Shown piece after piece: positions 35,942 through 44,545 of a stretch of 64,000 nt of DNA. The notes under the pieces were generated by a model. The model made no database searches. It saw only the letters and a program-made list of their open reading frames with translations, and was not told the DNA's origin. The translations under genes and the position numbers were made by a program. Position 1 is the stretch's first letter. The number at the start of each line of letters is the position of its first letter. Source of the DNA: Bacillota bacterium (GTDB taxonomy: Bacteria; Bacillota; Clostridia; Lachnospirales; Lachnospiraceae); assembly GCA_023414355.1 (NCBI GenBank), contig JAEZOB010000038.1:5257-69256 (forward strand), given 5' to 3'.

Positions 35942-37102
35942 TTAGCGTATCTGAGCAGCTGTGGGATTATACAGTCCCATTTGTTCCCTTTTTGCTCCCA
36001 GTATATCCTGCTCGGTAAAGCGAACATACTTCACTCCGTGACGAGTGTGGGAAGCATATGCGAGATGCAGCATTCCGTCTGCGGATTGCATCAGATAGGG
36101 ATACTCATACTGCCGATTATTGGTTTTATTCTCATCACCCATGAAGCCCTCGCCCCGTTCCATCCAGCGGATTATGGGGAAGGTCAGGCCGCCGTCCTCA
36201 GACAGAGCTACAGCCACCGGGCAACGCAGTCCAGGCCACGCCGCCTTGCCGGGTTGATGAACCGGTGCACAGGTAGGATTGCAGGCAACCGCGATACGGC
36301 CACTCTGTAACTTAAGAGCACTGATACTTGAGTTGTTGTTGGGCAATGGAGTCGGTGCCGGCTCGCTCCAGGTCTCACCCCAGTCAAAAGACTCACTGCG
36401 ATGAATGCGGTATGCCTCACGATTTCGCATAAAGGCAACCAGATGGCCATTTTCCAGTTCAACCACGTTGGCATGAACATGACCATTGCTCTTAGGCATC
36501 ATGACCATACGCCAGGTCTTGCCTTCATCGTCTGAGATGCGGAAGGCAGTGGGATCACCGGATAACCCGTCCACTGAATCGGTGCACAACCAGTTAGCAA
36601 AGATCCAACGTCCATTGGAGAGGATCTGGATCGGCTGACGGCAGAAGGTACCCTCCTCCGGGAAAATCGTCTCATAGGGTCCCCAGGTCCTGCCACCATC
36701 GGTGCTTTTCTGACAGCGGACAACAGCGGTGTACTGCATGTTATCTTTGCCCTCCTGACGATCAAGCTGAGCAGTGTACATAGCCCAGACAGCCTGATCG
36801 GGGCCAAAGAACAGAGAAGGGTTCTGCTCGCTGCGGGTGGGATCACCGGAGATATCGACCGGTGGCAACCAGGCAGTACCGTCCTTAGGAAGGATTGAGC
36901 AGATGATATGGATATCGGCACTACCCTCGTAAGTACCGGCAAACCAGCAGCACAGCAGGTCGCCATTTGGAAGTTCCAGTAATGCAGGGGAATGAGCTGT
37001 GGGATATCCACCGGTGGGTAAAAGTGCCTCCAGTATTCCCATGTCAACATTTTCATAGATGGTACCGTCCCAGGTCAGACCAGGTAGCTTTGCATATTTC
37101 AT
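35942..37102 (-). CDS. Sialidase-fold (BNR/Asp-box) protein, cytoplasmic
   Basis: A 386-residue six-bladed propeller protein. Asp-box motifs occur at least four times: STDGGRTWGP, SDDEGKTWRM, SFDWGETWSE and SEDGGLTFP. There is no signal peptide or wall anchor, so it should act inside the cell. The usual sialidase FRIP motif is not obvious. It sits inside a sugar-acid operon between the kinase and the Fe-dehydrogenase. It may be a glycosidase or lyase that frees the acid from an imported conjugate; true sialidase activity is not shown by the sequence. Confidence 0.8.
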   Translation of the reverse strand: MKYAKLPGLTWDGTIYENVDMGILEALLPTGGYPTAHSPALLELPNGDLLCCWFAGTYEGSADIHIICSILPKDGTAWLPPVDISGDPTRSEQNPSLFFGPDQAVWAMYTAQLDRQEGKDNMQYTAVVRCQKSTDGGRTWGPYETIFPEEGTFCRQPIQILSNGRWIFANWLCTDSVDGLSGDPTAFRISDDEGKTWRMVMMPKSNGHVHANVVELENGHLVAFMRNREAYRIHRSESFDWGETWSEPAPTPLPNNNSSISALKLQSGRIAVACNPTCAPVHQPGKAAWPGLRCPVAVALSEDGGLTFPIIRWMERGEGFMGDENKTNNRQYEYPYLMQSADGMLHLAYASHTRHGVKYVRFTEQDILGAKREQMGLYNPTAAQIR

Positions 37103-37174
37103 GTTGTTGTCCTCCTATCAATTATTTATATTTCTGATTAAAGTATCCTACTTGTTCTTCTATCCCAAATCTAT

Positions 37175-38467
37175 TTAAGGTTCTTTTGTTGTGATACCGG
37201 AAATCTTGCGTGCAAGATCGATCATCAGAGTCTTTGGACCGAAGCCGCCAGATTTGGAAATCACCTGGTATTTCTTCTCTCCGAGAGAGAACCTGGACAA
37301 CACCGTCCCCGGTGCCAACTCACAGATTGGCTCCATTTCCCTTACCTCCAACTGCTCCATGCAACCCAGCAGCGTATCTCCTCCTGTAATCATAAGAGTG
37401 CTTTCCAGACCGTCTTCCAGAAGGGATTTCAAAACACGGCCGAAGGAAACAGCAATTCGCACCCGAAGCTCATCCAGACAGAGTCCATTGGCTTTTGCAT
37501 ATTCTCTGGTGTCCTCACGTCCGGGCAGATCATTACTGTCTAAAATCATGTAAGGATGCTGTGTTATCAGTCTCTTCCATTCATTAAGCTTTTCCCGACC
37601 TCGCGCGCCGTACCAGAACTCCTGGTCCAGACGTTCCTCCGGGTTTAGCCGGATTCTATAAAATCCATGTGTCTCTGCATAGTCTAGCTGAGCTGAAGTA
37701 ATCGGATTTACGCTGCCACAGATTACCAGCAATTTATCAATCAGCTTTATGTCCGGTCTTTGCTCACCCTTGAGTCCCAGAAGTCCCGACAGTACAGAGG
37801 CAAAGCCTGCACAGCCCGCTGTCAGATGCAGCTGATCTGTTTCATAAAGATGTTGTCCCAAAATCTCCAGTTCTTCATCCGTCTCAGCATCCCATACCAT
37901 AAGCTCAGGCTCTTTCGTGGCTCCTTCGCTGTTCTCATTCGTAGCATTGTATCGGTCATTGATCGTTCTGACCCCGACCTTTACTTGACTCTGGGTTCCG
38001 ATTATCTGTGGAATATAGGAACAGGTCACCGGTTCAAAGGGGTCCTGTCCAAATACACTATCGTTTACCGGAATACCTTCAATGTAATGAATTCCTTCCT
38101 TCGTATAACGCTTCATCTTGGGAAAGGCCGGAAGAAAGGATAGGGTATTTCCTCCCGCAGCTTCGAGCATCGCTGTCAACTCACTGCCAATATTTCCTCT
38201 TAAGGCTGAATCCGTTTTCTTATAAAGATAAGGAATATTCTGTGCCAATGCTCTTTTGGTGATATCGTAAATAATACTATAAGCCTCGCTTGAGCTCAGG
38301 TGTCTTGTTTCCGCATCCATGACCAGGACTTGAACCTCCGAATCCATCCGTTGGAAATCATAATCCGCATTGGTCACTACTCTGGTGTTTGCTCCGCCTG
38401 CAGCAAACTGCACCCCGGTATCTAGGGCACCTGTAAAGTCATCCGCAATAATCAACAGAGTTACCAT
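37175..38467 (-). CDS. Four-carbon acid sugar kinase (DUF1537 family)
   Basis: A 430-residue kinase of the DtnK/OtnK type, with the N-terminal substrate domain IIADDFTGALDTGVQFA (residues 5-21), a middle DSALRGNIG segment and the C-terminal nucleotide-binding domain (LMITGGDTLLG; ISKSGGFG). Family members phosphorylate D-threonate, D-erythronate or 3-oxo-tetronates at C4. With the PdxA2-type dehydrogenase downstream, a route from a four-carbon sugar acid to dihydroxyacetone phosphate is likely. It is the first gene of the operon, with GGTGG before the ATG. Confidence 0.88.
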   Translation of the reverse strand: MVTLLIIADDFTGALDTGVQFAAGGANTRVVTNADYDFQRMDSEVQVLVMDAETRHLSSSEAYSIIYDITKRALAQNIPYLYKKTDSALRGNIGSELTAMLEAAGGNTLSFLPAFPKMKRYTKEGIHYIEGIPVNDSVFGQDPFEPVTCSYIPQIIGTQSQVKVGVRTINDRYNATNENSEGATKEPELMVWDAETDEELEILGQHLYETDQLHLTAGCAGFASVLSGLLGLKGEQRPDIKLIDKLLVICGSVNPITSAQLDYAETHGFYRIRLNPEERLDQEFWYGARGREKLNEWKRLITQHPYMILDSNDLPGREDTREYAKANGLCLDELRVRIAVSFGRVLKSLLEDGLESTLMITGGDTLLGCMEQLEVREMEPICELAPGTVLSRFSLGEKKYQVISKSGGFGPKTLMIDLARKISGITTKEP

Positions 38468-38471
38468 AGTT

Positions 38472-38513
38472 TCACCACCTTATGCCCATTTTATAAACAA
38501 TCAAACTTTTCAT
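38472..38513 (-). CDS. Possible 13-codon leader ORF before the kinase gene
   Basis: ATG with AGGAG 9 bases upstream opens a 13-codon frame whose TGA ends 4 bases before the kinase ATG and overlaps its ribosome site. It could couple translation. The peptide shows no special residue bias, so it may be chance. Confidence 0.3.
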   Translation of the reverse strand: MKSLIVYKMGIRW

Positions 38514-38587
38514 TACTTTTTTCTCCTATTACATTTATTATTTTATACAGTTTTATAAGAAAGAACAATAAAGTTTTATCATAAACT

Positions 38588-38662
38588 GTTCAATTATAGA
38601 ACTATTTGTATTTTTATATTGAGAAATGTGTTCAAATATGTTACACTGTTTCATTATGGAAC
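38588..38662. promoter_or_regulatory. Repeated operator-like sites in the kinase/regulator intergenic region
   Basis: GTTCAATTATAGAAC (38588-38602), GTTCAAATATGTTAC (38630-38644) and GTTTCATTATGGAAC (38648-38662) share a GTTC-N7-GAAC-like pattern. The outer two are 60 bp apart, start to start. They lie between the divergent kinase and PrpR-like genes, as expected for sites of that regulator. No -24/-12 (GG-N10-GC) sigma-54 promoter is visible on either strand here. Confidence 0.5.
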
Positions 38663-38720
38663 ATATAAAGATACAAATTTGATCATTCTGTCTGAAATAG
38701 AGCTAGGAGGTGTGTAATTG

Positions 38721-40508
38721 ATGGAGAACGGAAAGATTAAGGCACTCGGAATCGCACCCTATGAAGCCATGAAAACCGCTATGGAGCGACTGGCTAAGGA
38801 TCGGAAAGACCTGATACTGGATGTTTATGTAGGAGATTTATATTATGGACAGGAGCTGGTAAACCGCCATATTGGTGAGAATTACGATGCCATCATATCT
38901 CGCGGTGGAACTGCCCAGTTGATTGAGGAGGTTACAGAAGTTCCTGTTGTGGAGATTTCTCTGTCGGTCTATGACATTCTTCGTGCAGTCAAGCTGGCGG
39001 AAAATTATCAGGAACGCTATGCAATCCTTGGTTTTCCCAATATCACAGGTAGTGCTCATCTGCTCTGCGACTTACTTCAATATCAGGTGGATATCTTCAC
39101 CGTTCATTCGGCGACAGAGGTACGCCCCCTTCTCACCAGACTCAAGACACAGGGCTACCGCATGGTGGTCTGCGATATGATCTCCCATACAGAAGCAAAG
39201 CAGCTTGGGCTGAATACCATACTGATCACTTCAGGCGCCGAAAGTATAGAGGATGCCTTCAGTCAGGCAGTAAAAATCAGCACGAGCCATAACAAGGTTC
39301 GTCAGGAGAATCTCTTCCTAAAAGAAGTACTAAAAAATTCAGGGAATTACACTGTGATTTTTGATTCCGAGGAGAAGGTCTACCTTTCCACCTGGGACAA
39401 GGAAAATGAAACAGCAGTCTATGATCTTCTCCGCCGTGAGCTCCCTCAGGTGCGCTCCTTGGATAGTCATAAGATTTTTCGAAATATCGAGGGCACTCTC
39501 TTTTCCATTACCGGCTATATGCTTCCTTATGAAGGAAAGCCGTATGGAGTATTCTATTTTACAGACTCCAAAATTCCGATTACACAAGGTAAATACGGCA
39601 TTCGGTTTTCTAATAAAAAGGAGGCTGAGGAGCAATTCTTTAACAGCTTTTACAGTATTACCGGAGCCATGGGCGGCCTTGCCGACTCCATTGACCAGAT
39701 CAGCCAAAGCTCCTTTCCGGTTATGATTACAGGTGAAAATGGTACCGGCAAGAGTCAGATTGCGCGGGTGCTCTACACGCAGAGTCCCTTGCAAGCCAAT
39801 CCTCTGGTAATTATTGACTGTAGTCAGCTGACAGAAAAGGGCTGGTCTTACCTGACCAATCATTATAATTCACCTTTTAACGACAGCAACAATACGATTT
39901 ATTTTCAAAATGTAGACGCCCTTCCACCGGAACGGTGTCTTCAGTTGCTTTCCTCAATCACAGATACCAACCTTCACAAGCGGAACCGACTGATCTTCTC
40001 CTGTAGCAGTGAGAAGGATTCCCTGCTTCCTCCTGAAAGCAGGGACTTTGTCAAGCGTCTGTCCTGCCTGACTATCTGCCTGCCGCCTTTGCGGGAGCGA
40101 ATTCAGGAGCTTCCCACTCTGGCAAGTATCTATCTGTCCACTCTGAACGTGTCTCTGGGCAAGCAGTTGATCGGTTTTGAGCCAAAGGCTATGGAAATGC
40201 TGATGTACTATGATTGGCCCCAAAACTACACCCAGTTCAAACGTCTGACCAGAGAGCTGGCAGTTCTGACGGTTACCCCTTACATTACCAGCAACTCTGT
40301 GGCTAATCTTCTGGAGAAGGAACGCTCCTCCATCAGCAGCACCTATGATACTCTGGCAGGTACCTCCATAGACTTAGAACGTCCTCTGGAAGATATCACC
40401 CGCGATATCATAAAGAAAGCCGTGGCAGACAACCACGGCAATCAAAGTCTCACCGCCAAGCAGCTCCAGATCAGCCGCACCACACTCTGGAGATATCTTA
40501 GGATGTAA
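38721..40508 (+). CDS. PrpR-N domain regulator with degenerate AAA+ domain and Fis-type HTH
   Basis: A 595-residue regulator. Residues about 1-190 form a PrpR-N ligand domain (ALGIAPYEAM; ISRGGTAQLIEEVTEVPVVEI), about 205-305 a PAS-like region, about 325-560 an AAA+ region, and the C-terminus has a Fis-type helix-turn-helix (SLTAKQLQISRTTLWRYL). Walker A (GENGTGKS) is kept, but the GAFTGA sigma-54 contact loop is missing and the Walker B acid pair is replaced (IYFQNVDAL). It therefore probably works without sigma-54 remodelling. AGGAGG precedes the start. It is divergent from the sugar-acid operon it likely controls. Confidence 0.85.
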   Translation: MENGKIKALGIAPYEAMKTAMERLAKDRKDLILDVYVGDLYYGQELVNRHIGENYDAIISRGGTAQLIEEVTEVPVVEISLSVYDILRAVKLAENYQERYAILGFPNITGSAHLLCDLLQYQVDIFTVHSATEVRPLLTRLKTQGYRMVVCDMISHTEAKQLGLNTILITSGAESIEDAFSQAVKISTSHNKVRQENLFLKEVLKNSGNYTVIFDSEEKVYLSTWDKENETAVYDLLRRELPQVRSLDSHKIFRNIEGTLFSITGYMLPYEGKPYGVFYFTDSKIPITQGKYGIRFSNKKEAEEQFFNSFYSITGAMGGLADSIDQISQSSFPVMITGENGTGKSQIARVLYTQSPLQANPLVIIDCSQLTEKGWSYLTNHYNSPFNDSNNTIYFQNVDALPPERCLQLLSSITDTNLHKRNRLIFSCSSEKDSLLPPESRDFVKRLSCLTICLPPLRERIQELPTLASIYLSTLNVSLGKQLIGFEPKAMEMLMYYDWPQNYTQFKRLTRELAVLTVTPYITSNSVANLLEKERSSISSTYDTLAGTSIDLERPLEDITRDIIKKAVADNHGNQSLTAKQLQISRTTLWRYLRM

Positions 40509-40521
40509 TAGATAAGTCAAA

Positions 40522-40560
40522 AACAGCCATTGTGAAGTAGATTCACAGTGGCTGTTATAC
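40522..40560. terminator. Bidirectional terminator
   Basis: AACAGCCATTGTGAA and TTCACAGTGGCTGTT form a 15-bp stem with one G-U and a 5-base loop. The plus side runs into ATACTTTT; the minus side runs into TTTTTGAC. It serves both the regulator and the convergent ArsC-like gene. Confidence 0.75.
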
Positions 40561-40612
40561 TTTTAAGCAGTTAGTACGAAATGCACGTGCCATATCGGTC
40601 TCTTATATTGTA

Positions 40613-40954
40613 TTAATTCCAAGTCTTCCACACATCCGGCTGATACCCTATTGTAGATTGCTTTCCATTTCTCACAACCGGTGTCTTAATAACCTGTTGA
40701 TGCTCCAAGAGCTTATCAAGCTTATCCTCTTGAGCAATAAACCTGATAAGGGCTAGTAAATCTTGATCTTTGCAGTTCTGGTTAATCATATTATCCAGGC
40801 CGCCGTTCGACTGAGCAACAGAAGTGAACTCGCCCTTGCTCATTCCCTTCTCATTCATATCAATGAACTGATACTGAATGCCCCGCTCCTTAAAGAAGCG
40901 CTCCGCCTTCTTTGTATCATTGCATTTCTTGGTTCCAAATATCTGAATATTCAT
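40613..40954 (-). CDS. ArsC/Spx-family thioredoxin-fold protein
   Basis: A 113-residue protein with the ArsC-type fold: IQIFGTKKCNDTKKAERFF (Cys10 as the only N-terminal cysteine of the motif), the IKTPVVRNG cis-Pro segment and a C-terminal GYQPDVWK stretch. It lacks the CxxC of Spx and the Arg triad of arsenate reductase is not clear. It is therefore probably a YffB-like member with unknown redox role. It stands downstream of an esterase gene on the same strand. Confidence 0.75.
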   Translation of the reverse strand: MNIQIFGTKKCNDTKKAERFFKERGIQYQFIDMNEKGMSKGEFTSVAQSNGGLDNMINQNCKDQDLLALIRFIAQEDKLDKLLEHQQVIKTPVVRNGKQSTIGYQPDVWKTWN

Positions 40955-40992
40955 CTTCTCGCCACCTCTGTCGGATATATATTTCCCACTTA

Positions 40993-41910
40993 TTACAAGA
41001 TACTGCGGATCCAGCCGGTCACTCCTTCCGGCAGACGCTCGTCATATGCCCGTCCATCATCAAATATCAGATTTGAATGTACCGCATTGACAATACAGTG
41101 CTGCCCCATTTCGAAGCCGAAATTGATCGATGCGACACCTCCGTCTGAATTTCTAACCCACTCAGGGAAATAGCATATACAGTTCTCCAGCTTCTGAAGC
41201 TCCTCTTCCATACAGGCAAGGCATTCCTCAAACGGAGTAAGTTCGTCTCTTCTGCCGTGAGTCAGAAGCAAATTGATTTTCTTCTTTTTTAACAGGTCAA
41301 TTTCCTCTTTGTTAGGTGTATAGCCTGCTCCCATAGGAACAAATCCGTCAAACGCATCCGGTGTATGCAAAAGAAGTTCCCAGATAAATGTTCCTCCTCT
41401 GGAATTACCGAAAAGGACAGTCTTTGAAACATTTTTTATCTCCGCCTTTCGCTTCCCGATCAATTCCATGCATGGTGCAATATAGTCATCACTCCAACCG
41501 CCTATCACATTACCGTCCGGCATTCTCTTCTCATTTGCCATGGGAATAAGGATGTAAGCTCCTCCCCCCATGCTTTCCTGATAAGCTTCGGAAGCATACA
41601 ACTCACCGCCGCAGTAATTGATGCAAATCTCCCCCTCAAGCGCATTATTGGCTCCGTGAAAGAAAACCAGCAGCGGGTACTGTTTCGAAGCATCCCTTCC
41701 ATTCTTTACCGGGTCATACAGATAATAGGTTATATCCCCTACCGTATCACAGGGGAAAACATTTTTCTCGTAGAGCGAAAAATACTTTCCCACACTATAA
41801 GATGGTGCAAAGCTCACAAAATCCCCCGGTACCATTTCTTCCTGCCACGGTGCTTTCACATGATCTTTTTCGTTCTCTTCCTGCAACATTGAATCCTTAT
41901 TTTCTTCCAT
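40993..41910 (-). CDS. Alpha/beta-hydrolase (esterase-like)
   Basis: A 305-residue serine hydrolase. The oxyanion-hole segment is LLVFFHGANNAL, the nucleophile elbow is FGNSRGGTF (Ser), the acid is in THGRRDELTPF, and the His is in MGQHCIVNA. The N-terminal 30 residues are charged and not typical of a signal peptide. The family is close to polyhydroxybutyrate-depolymerase/feruloyl-esterase-like phospholipase relatives. The substrate is unknown; a cytoplasmic deacylase fits the nearby plant-sugar genes but is inference. Confidence 0.75.
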   Translation of the reverse strand: MEENKDSMLQEENEKDHVKAPWQEEMVPGDFVSFAPSYSVGKYFSLYEKNVFPCDTVGDITYYLYDPVKNGRDASKQYPLLVFFHGANNALEGEICINYCGGELYASEAYQESMGGGAYILIPMANEKRMPDGNVIGGWSDDYIAPCMELIGKRKAEIKNVSKTVLFGNSRGGTFIWELLLHTPDAFDGFVPMGAGYTPNKEEIDLLKKKKINLLLTHGRRDELTPFEECLACMEEELQKLENCICYFPEWVRNSDGGVASINFGFEMGQHCIVNAVHSNLIFDDGRAYDERLPEGVTGWIRSIL

Positions 41911-42007
41911 TTTCTTTCTCCTCCCATCAAGTCACGCAATGTTGGCGTATTCTTTATATATCGCTCCAGCTTCATCCTTATCATGACCTGTTCCAACAAA
42001 CCAGGTA

Positions 42008-42050
42008 CACGTAGGGACAGCATTGATTTCTTTCGTACTGTCCCTTCGTG
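42008..42050. repeat. Inverted repeat downstream of the UvrA-like gene
   Basis: CACG-T-AGGGACAG (42008-42020) pairs with CTGTCCCT-T-CGTG (42038-42050), a 12-bp stem with one mismatch. It lies just past the UvrA-like stop and has no U run. It could end or protect that transcript. Confidence 0.45.
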
Positions 42051-42062
42051 GAAACATTTCCT

Positions 42063-44306
42063 TTACATAGATTTTCTGATATATTTGGCAGTGATTGTTG
42101 AACTGTTCTCCACCATATCCTTTACCGTTCCCTGAAATACAACCTCACCACCGCTACTACCACCATCCGGTCCAATATCAATAATGTAATCAGCATTTTT
42201 CATTACATCCTGATTATGCTCAATAATAATCACGGTATTACCCCTATCTACGAACCGTTCAAATAGCATCATAATACTCTTAATATCAGAGGCATGGAGT
42301 CCTGTGGTTGGCTCATCTAAGATAAAGATACTTCCTTTATCATCCAGGTGTTTTGCAAGCTTCAAACGCTGGCGTTCTCCTCCGGATAATGTAGAAGTCG
42401 GCTGTCCCAGGGAAAGATATCCTAGTCCGACTTCCACCATCGCTTTTAACTGTTTCGCTATTTTCTTCTGATCTTTAAAGAAAGCAAGAGCTTCCTCAGC
42501 CGACAGTTCAAGTATTTCCATAATATTTTTTTCGTGATATTGAATGGAAAGTGCTTCTTTGTTATAACGTTTTCCTTCACACTCTTCACATACTGTAGTG
42601 ACTGGATCCATAAATACAAGCTCCGTGACAATGATGCCTCTACCTTTACAGACAGGACAGCATCCCTTACTATTGAAGGAAAACAATGATGCATCCTGAC
42701 AGGTTTCCTTGGAAATTTCCTTTCTTATATCATCGAAAAATCCCAGGAAGGTTGCCGGTGTTGAACGACCTGTCGCTGTGATCTGAGTCTGATCTACCAG
42801 CACGACATCTTCCGCATATTCTCTGGCAAATACATCTCTAATTAACGTACTTTTACCGGAACCGGCCACTCCGGTTACTACGGTCAGAATATTCAGCGGA
42901 ATATCAACCGATACATTTTTTAGGTTATGACAATTCGCATCCTTCACTGATAGATACTTTACAGGTATTCTAGGCTTATGCTTTACCGGAATGACTTCTT
43001 TCATCGCATTACCGGTCAGTGTCCCCGATAAAAGAAGCTTTTCATAGCTTCCTTCAAATAATATTTCACCACCATTTTTCCCTGCAAGCGGTCCAACATC
43101 AATAATATGATCTGCAATACTAATGATATCTTTATCGTGTTCCACGACCAGAACTGTATTTCCTTTATCCCTAAGACTTCGAAGTAATTTACACATACGA
43201 TGAACGTCCCTAGGATGCATGCCTGTACTTGGTTCGTCAAAGATATAGGTCATTCCGCATAAGGCACTGCCCATGTATCTGACAAGCTTCAGACGTTGTG
43301 CTTCGCCACCGGATAAGGTGGAGGATTCACGGTTCATGCTTAGGTATGGGAGACCAATATCTATCATTCTGTCTAAAGACTCCACCATATCGTCAATGAT
43401 TGTTGCTGCTCTCTTGTCTTCGATTTTTAATAGTTCTTCTCTTAACCCTGTAAATTCTAATTCACACATCTCATAAATGTTTTTTCCGTTGATCTTACAG
43501 GAAAGAGTATGATCATTCAGTCTCTTACCGTGGCAACAAGGGCATTCTTTTTGTACAATCAGGTTTAGCAGTCTTTTGACGGATGCTTCCTTAATCGTGG
43601 AAGTATCACGCATTAATACGGTCCTTCTTAGTTGGTTAACAATTCCCTCAACCTTCTTATGTATCTGTTCCCCATCCGGTGTCTTCGCACCATAATAAAG
43701 GATGTTTTTCTCTTCTTCCGAGTAATCCCTAAATTTCTTATCTAAATCAAATAACCCTGATTCAATATATAATTTCCAGTACCAATTACCGACACCATAG
43801 GCAGGAAGCTTGACCATTCCCTCATTCCAGGATTGATCCGGATCCACCAATCCGTCTGTATCAATATCTGTAATATTGCCTAAACCAGAGCATTTTGGAC
43901 ACATTCCATTCGGATCATTAAAGGAAAAATAGGATGCAGTCCCAATATGCGGAGTTCCAATGCGAGAAAATAAAACTCTTAGTACTGAATACAAATCACT
44001 GATTGTACCAACTGTTGATCGTGCATTGCCGCCCAATCTGGACTGATCCACAATAACCGATGCTGAAAGGTTATTAATATAATCAACCTTTGGTTTTTCA
44101 TATTTGGGCATTCTTCCTCTGACCCATGCAGTATAGGTCTCATTCATCTGTCTCTGGCTTTCAGCTGCTATCGTATCAAATACGATACTCGATTTTCCGG
44201 AGCCGGAAACACCTGTAAAAACAACTATTTTATTTCTGGGTACCGTAAGTGATATATTTTTCAAATTATTTTGATGCAAACCTTTGATTTCTATCATATC
44301 ATTCAT
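42063..44306 (-). CDS. UvrA-like tandem ABC ATPase (short form)
   Basis: A 747-residue UvrA-superfamily protein. Two ATPase modules are clear: GVSGSGKSS with STLSGGEAQRLKLVRYM, and GVAGSGKST with STLSGGERQRLKLAKHL. Zinc-type CxxC pairs occur in CPKCSGLG, CPCCHGKR and CCPVCKGRG...CEECEGKRYN. It is about 190 residues shorter than UvrA (about 940) because the UvrB-binding insertion after the first Walker A is missing, so it is unlikely to be the housekeeping repair protein. Such short forms are linked to drug tolerance or DNA-intercalator protection. The start has AGGTGG. Confidence 0.87.
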   Translation of the reverse strand: MNDMIEIKGLHQNNLKNISLTVPRNKIVVFTGVSGSGKSSIVFDTIAAESQRQMNETYTAWVRGRMPKYEKPKVDYINNLSASVIVDQSRLGGNARSTVGTISDLYSVLRVLFSRIGTPHIGTASYFSFNDPNGMCPKCSGLGNITDIDTDGLVDPDQSWNEGMVKLPAYGVGNWYWKLYIESGLFDLDKKFRDYSEEEKNILYYGAKTPDGEQIHKKVEGIVNQLRRTVLMRDTSTIKEASVKRLLNLIVQKECPCCHGKRLNDHTLSCKINGKNIYEMCELEFTGLREELLKIEDKRAATIIDDMVESLDRMIDIGLPYLSMNRESSTLSGGEAQRLKLVRYMGSALCGMTYIFDEPSTGMHPRDVHRMCKLLRSLRDKGNTVLVVEHDKDIISIADHIIDVGPLAGKNGGEILFEGSYEKLLLSGTLTGNAMKEVIPVKHKPRIPVKYLSVKDANCHNLKNVSVDIPLNILTVVTGVAGSGKSTLIRDVFAREYAEDVVLVDQTQITATGRSTPATFLGFFDDIRKEISKETCQDASLFSFNSKGCCPVCKGRGIIVTELVFMDPVTTVCEECEGKRYNKEALSIQYHEKNIMEILELSAEEALAFFKDQKKIAKQLKAMVEVGLGYLSLGQPTSTLSGGERQRLKLAKHLDDKGSIFILDEPTTGLHASDIKSIMMLFERFVDRGNTVIIIEHNQDVMKNADYIIDIGPDGGSSGGEVVFQGTVKDMVENSSTITAKYIRKSM

Positions 44307-44420
44307 TCTCTTCACCACCTAAACTATTGGAATTTGGATTTTAAGTTCTTTTTCAATACATAGATGGATTATATCACTGATTTAATAAAATATCTTGACA
44401 TATTTTGCTCTCTCATGACG

Positions 44421-44457
44421 GGAAAAAGGAATCCCCTCTTTAGAGATCCCTTTTTCC
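44421..44457 (-). terminator. Terminator of the GH94 phosphorylase gene
   Basis: GGAAAAAGGAATC and GATCCCTTTTTCC (44421-44433 and 44445-44457) form a 13-bp stem with one mismatch. The T-rich tract is part of the stem. It lies about 90 bases past the GH94 stop. Confidence 0.55.
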
Positions 44458-44545
44458 TGTAGTCATTTTGACTAAGTCCGGTTATATTGATTAGCCTAAT
44501 TAGCTTTTATATAATTCCTAAATGATCAGGCTATCAATGATAAAA

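Noticed and set aside
33836..37102. A sialic-acid (nan) catabolic cluster
   Set aside because: A sialidase-fold protein and a NanA-superfamily aldolase are adjacent, but there is no nanE, nanK, nagA or nagB, the sialidase lacks a signal peptide and clear FRIP motif, and the rest fits a four-carbon acid pathway.
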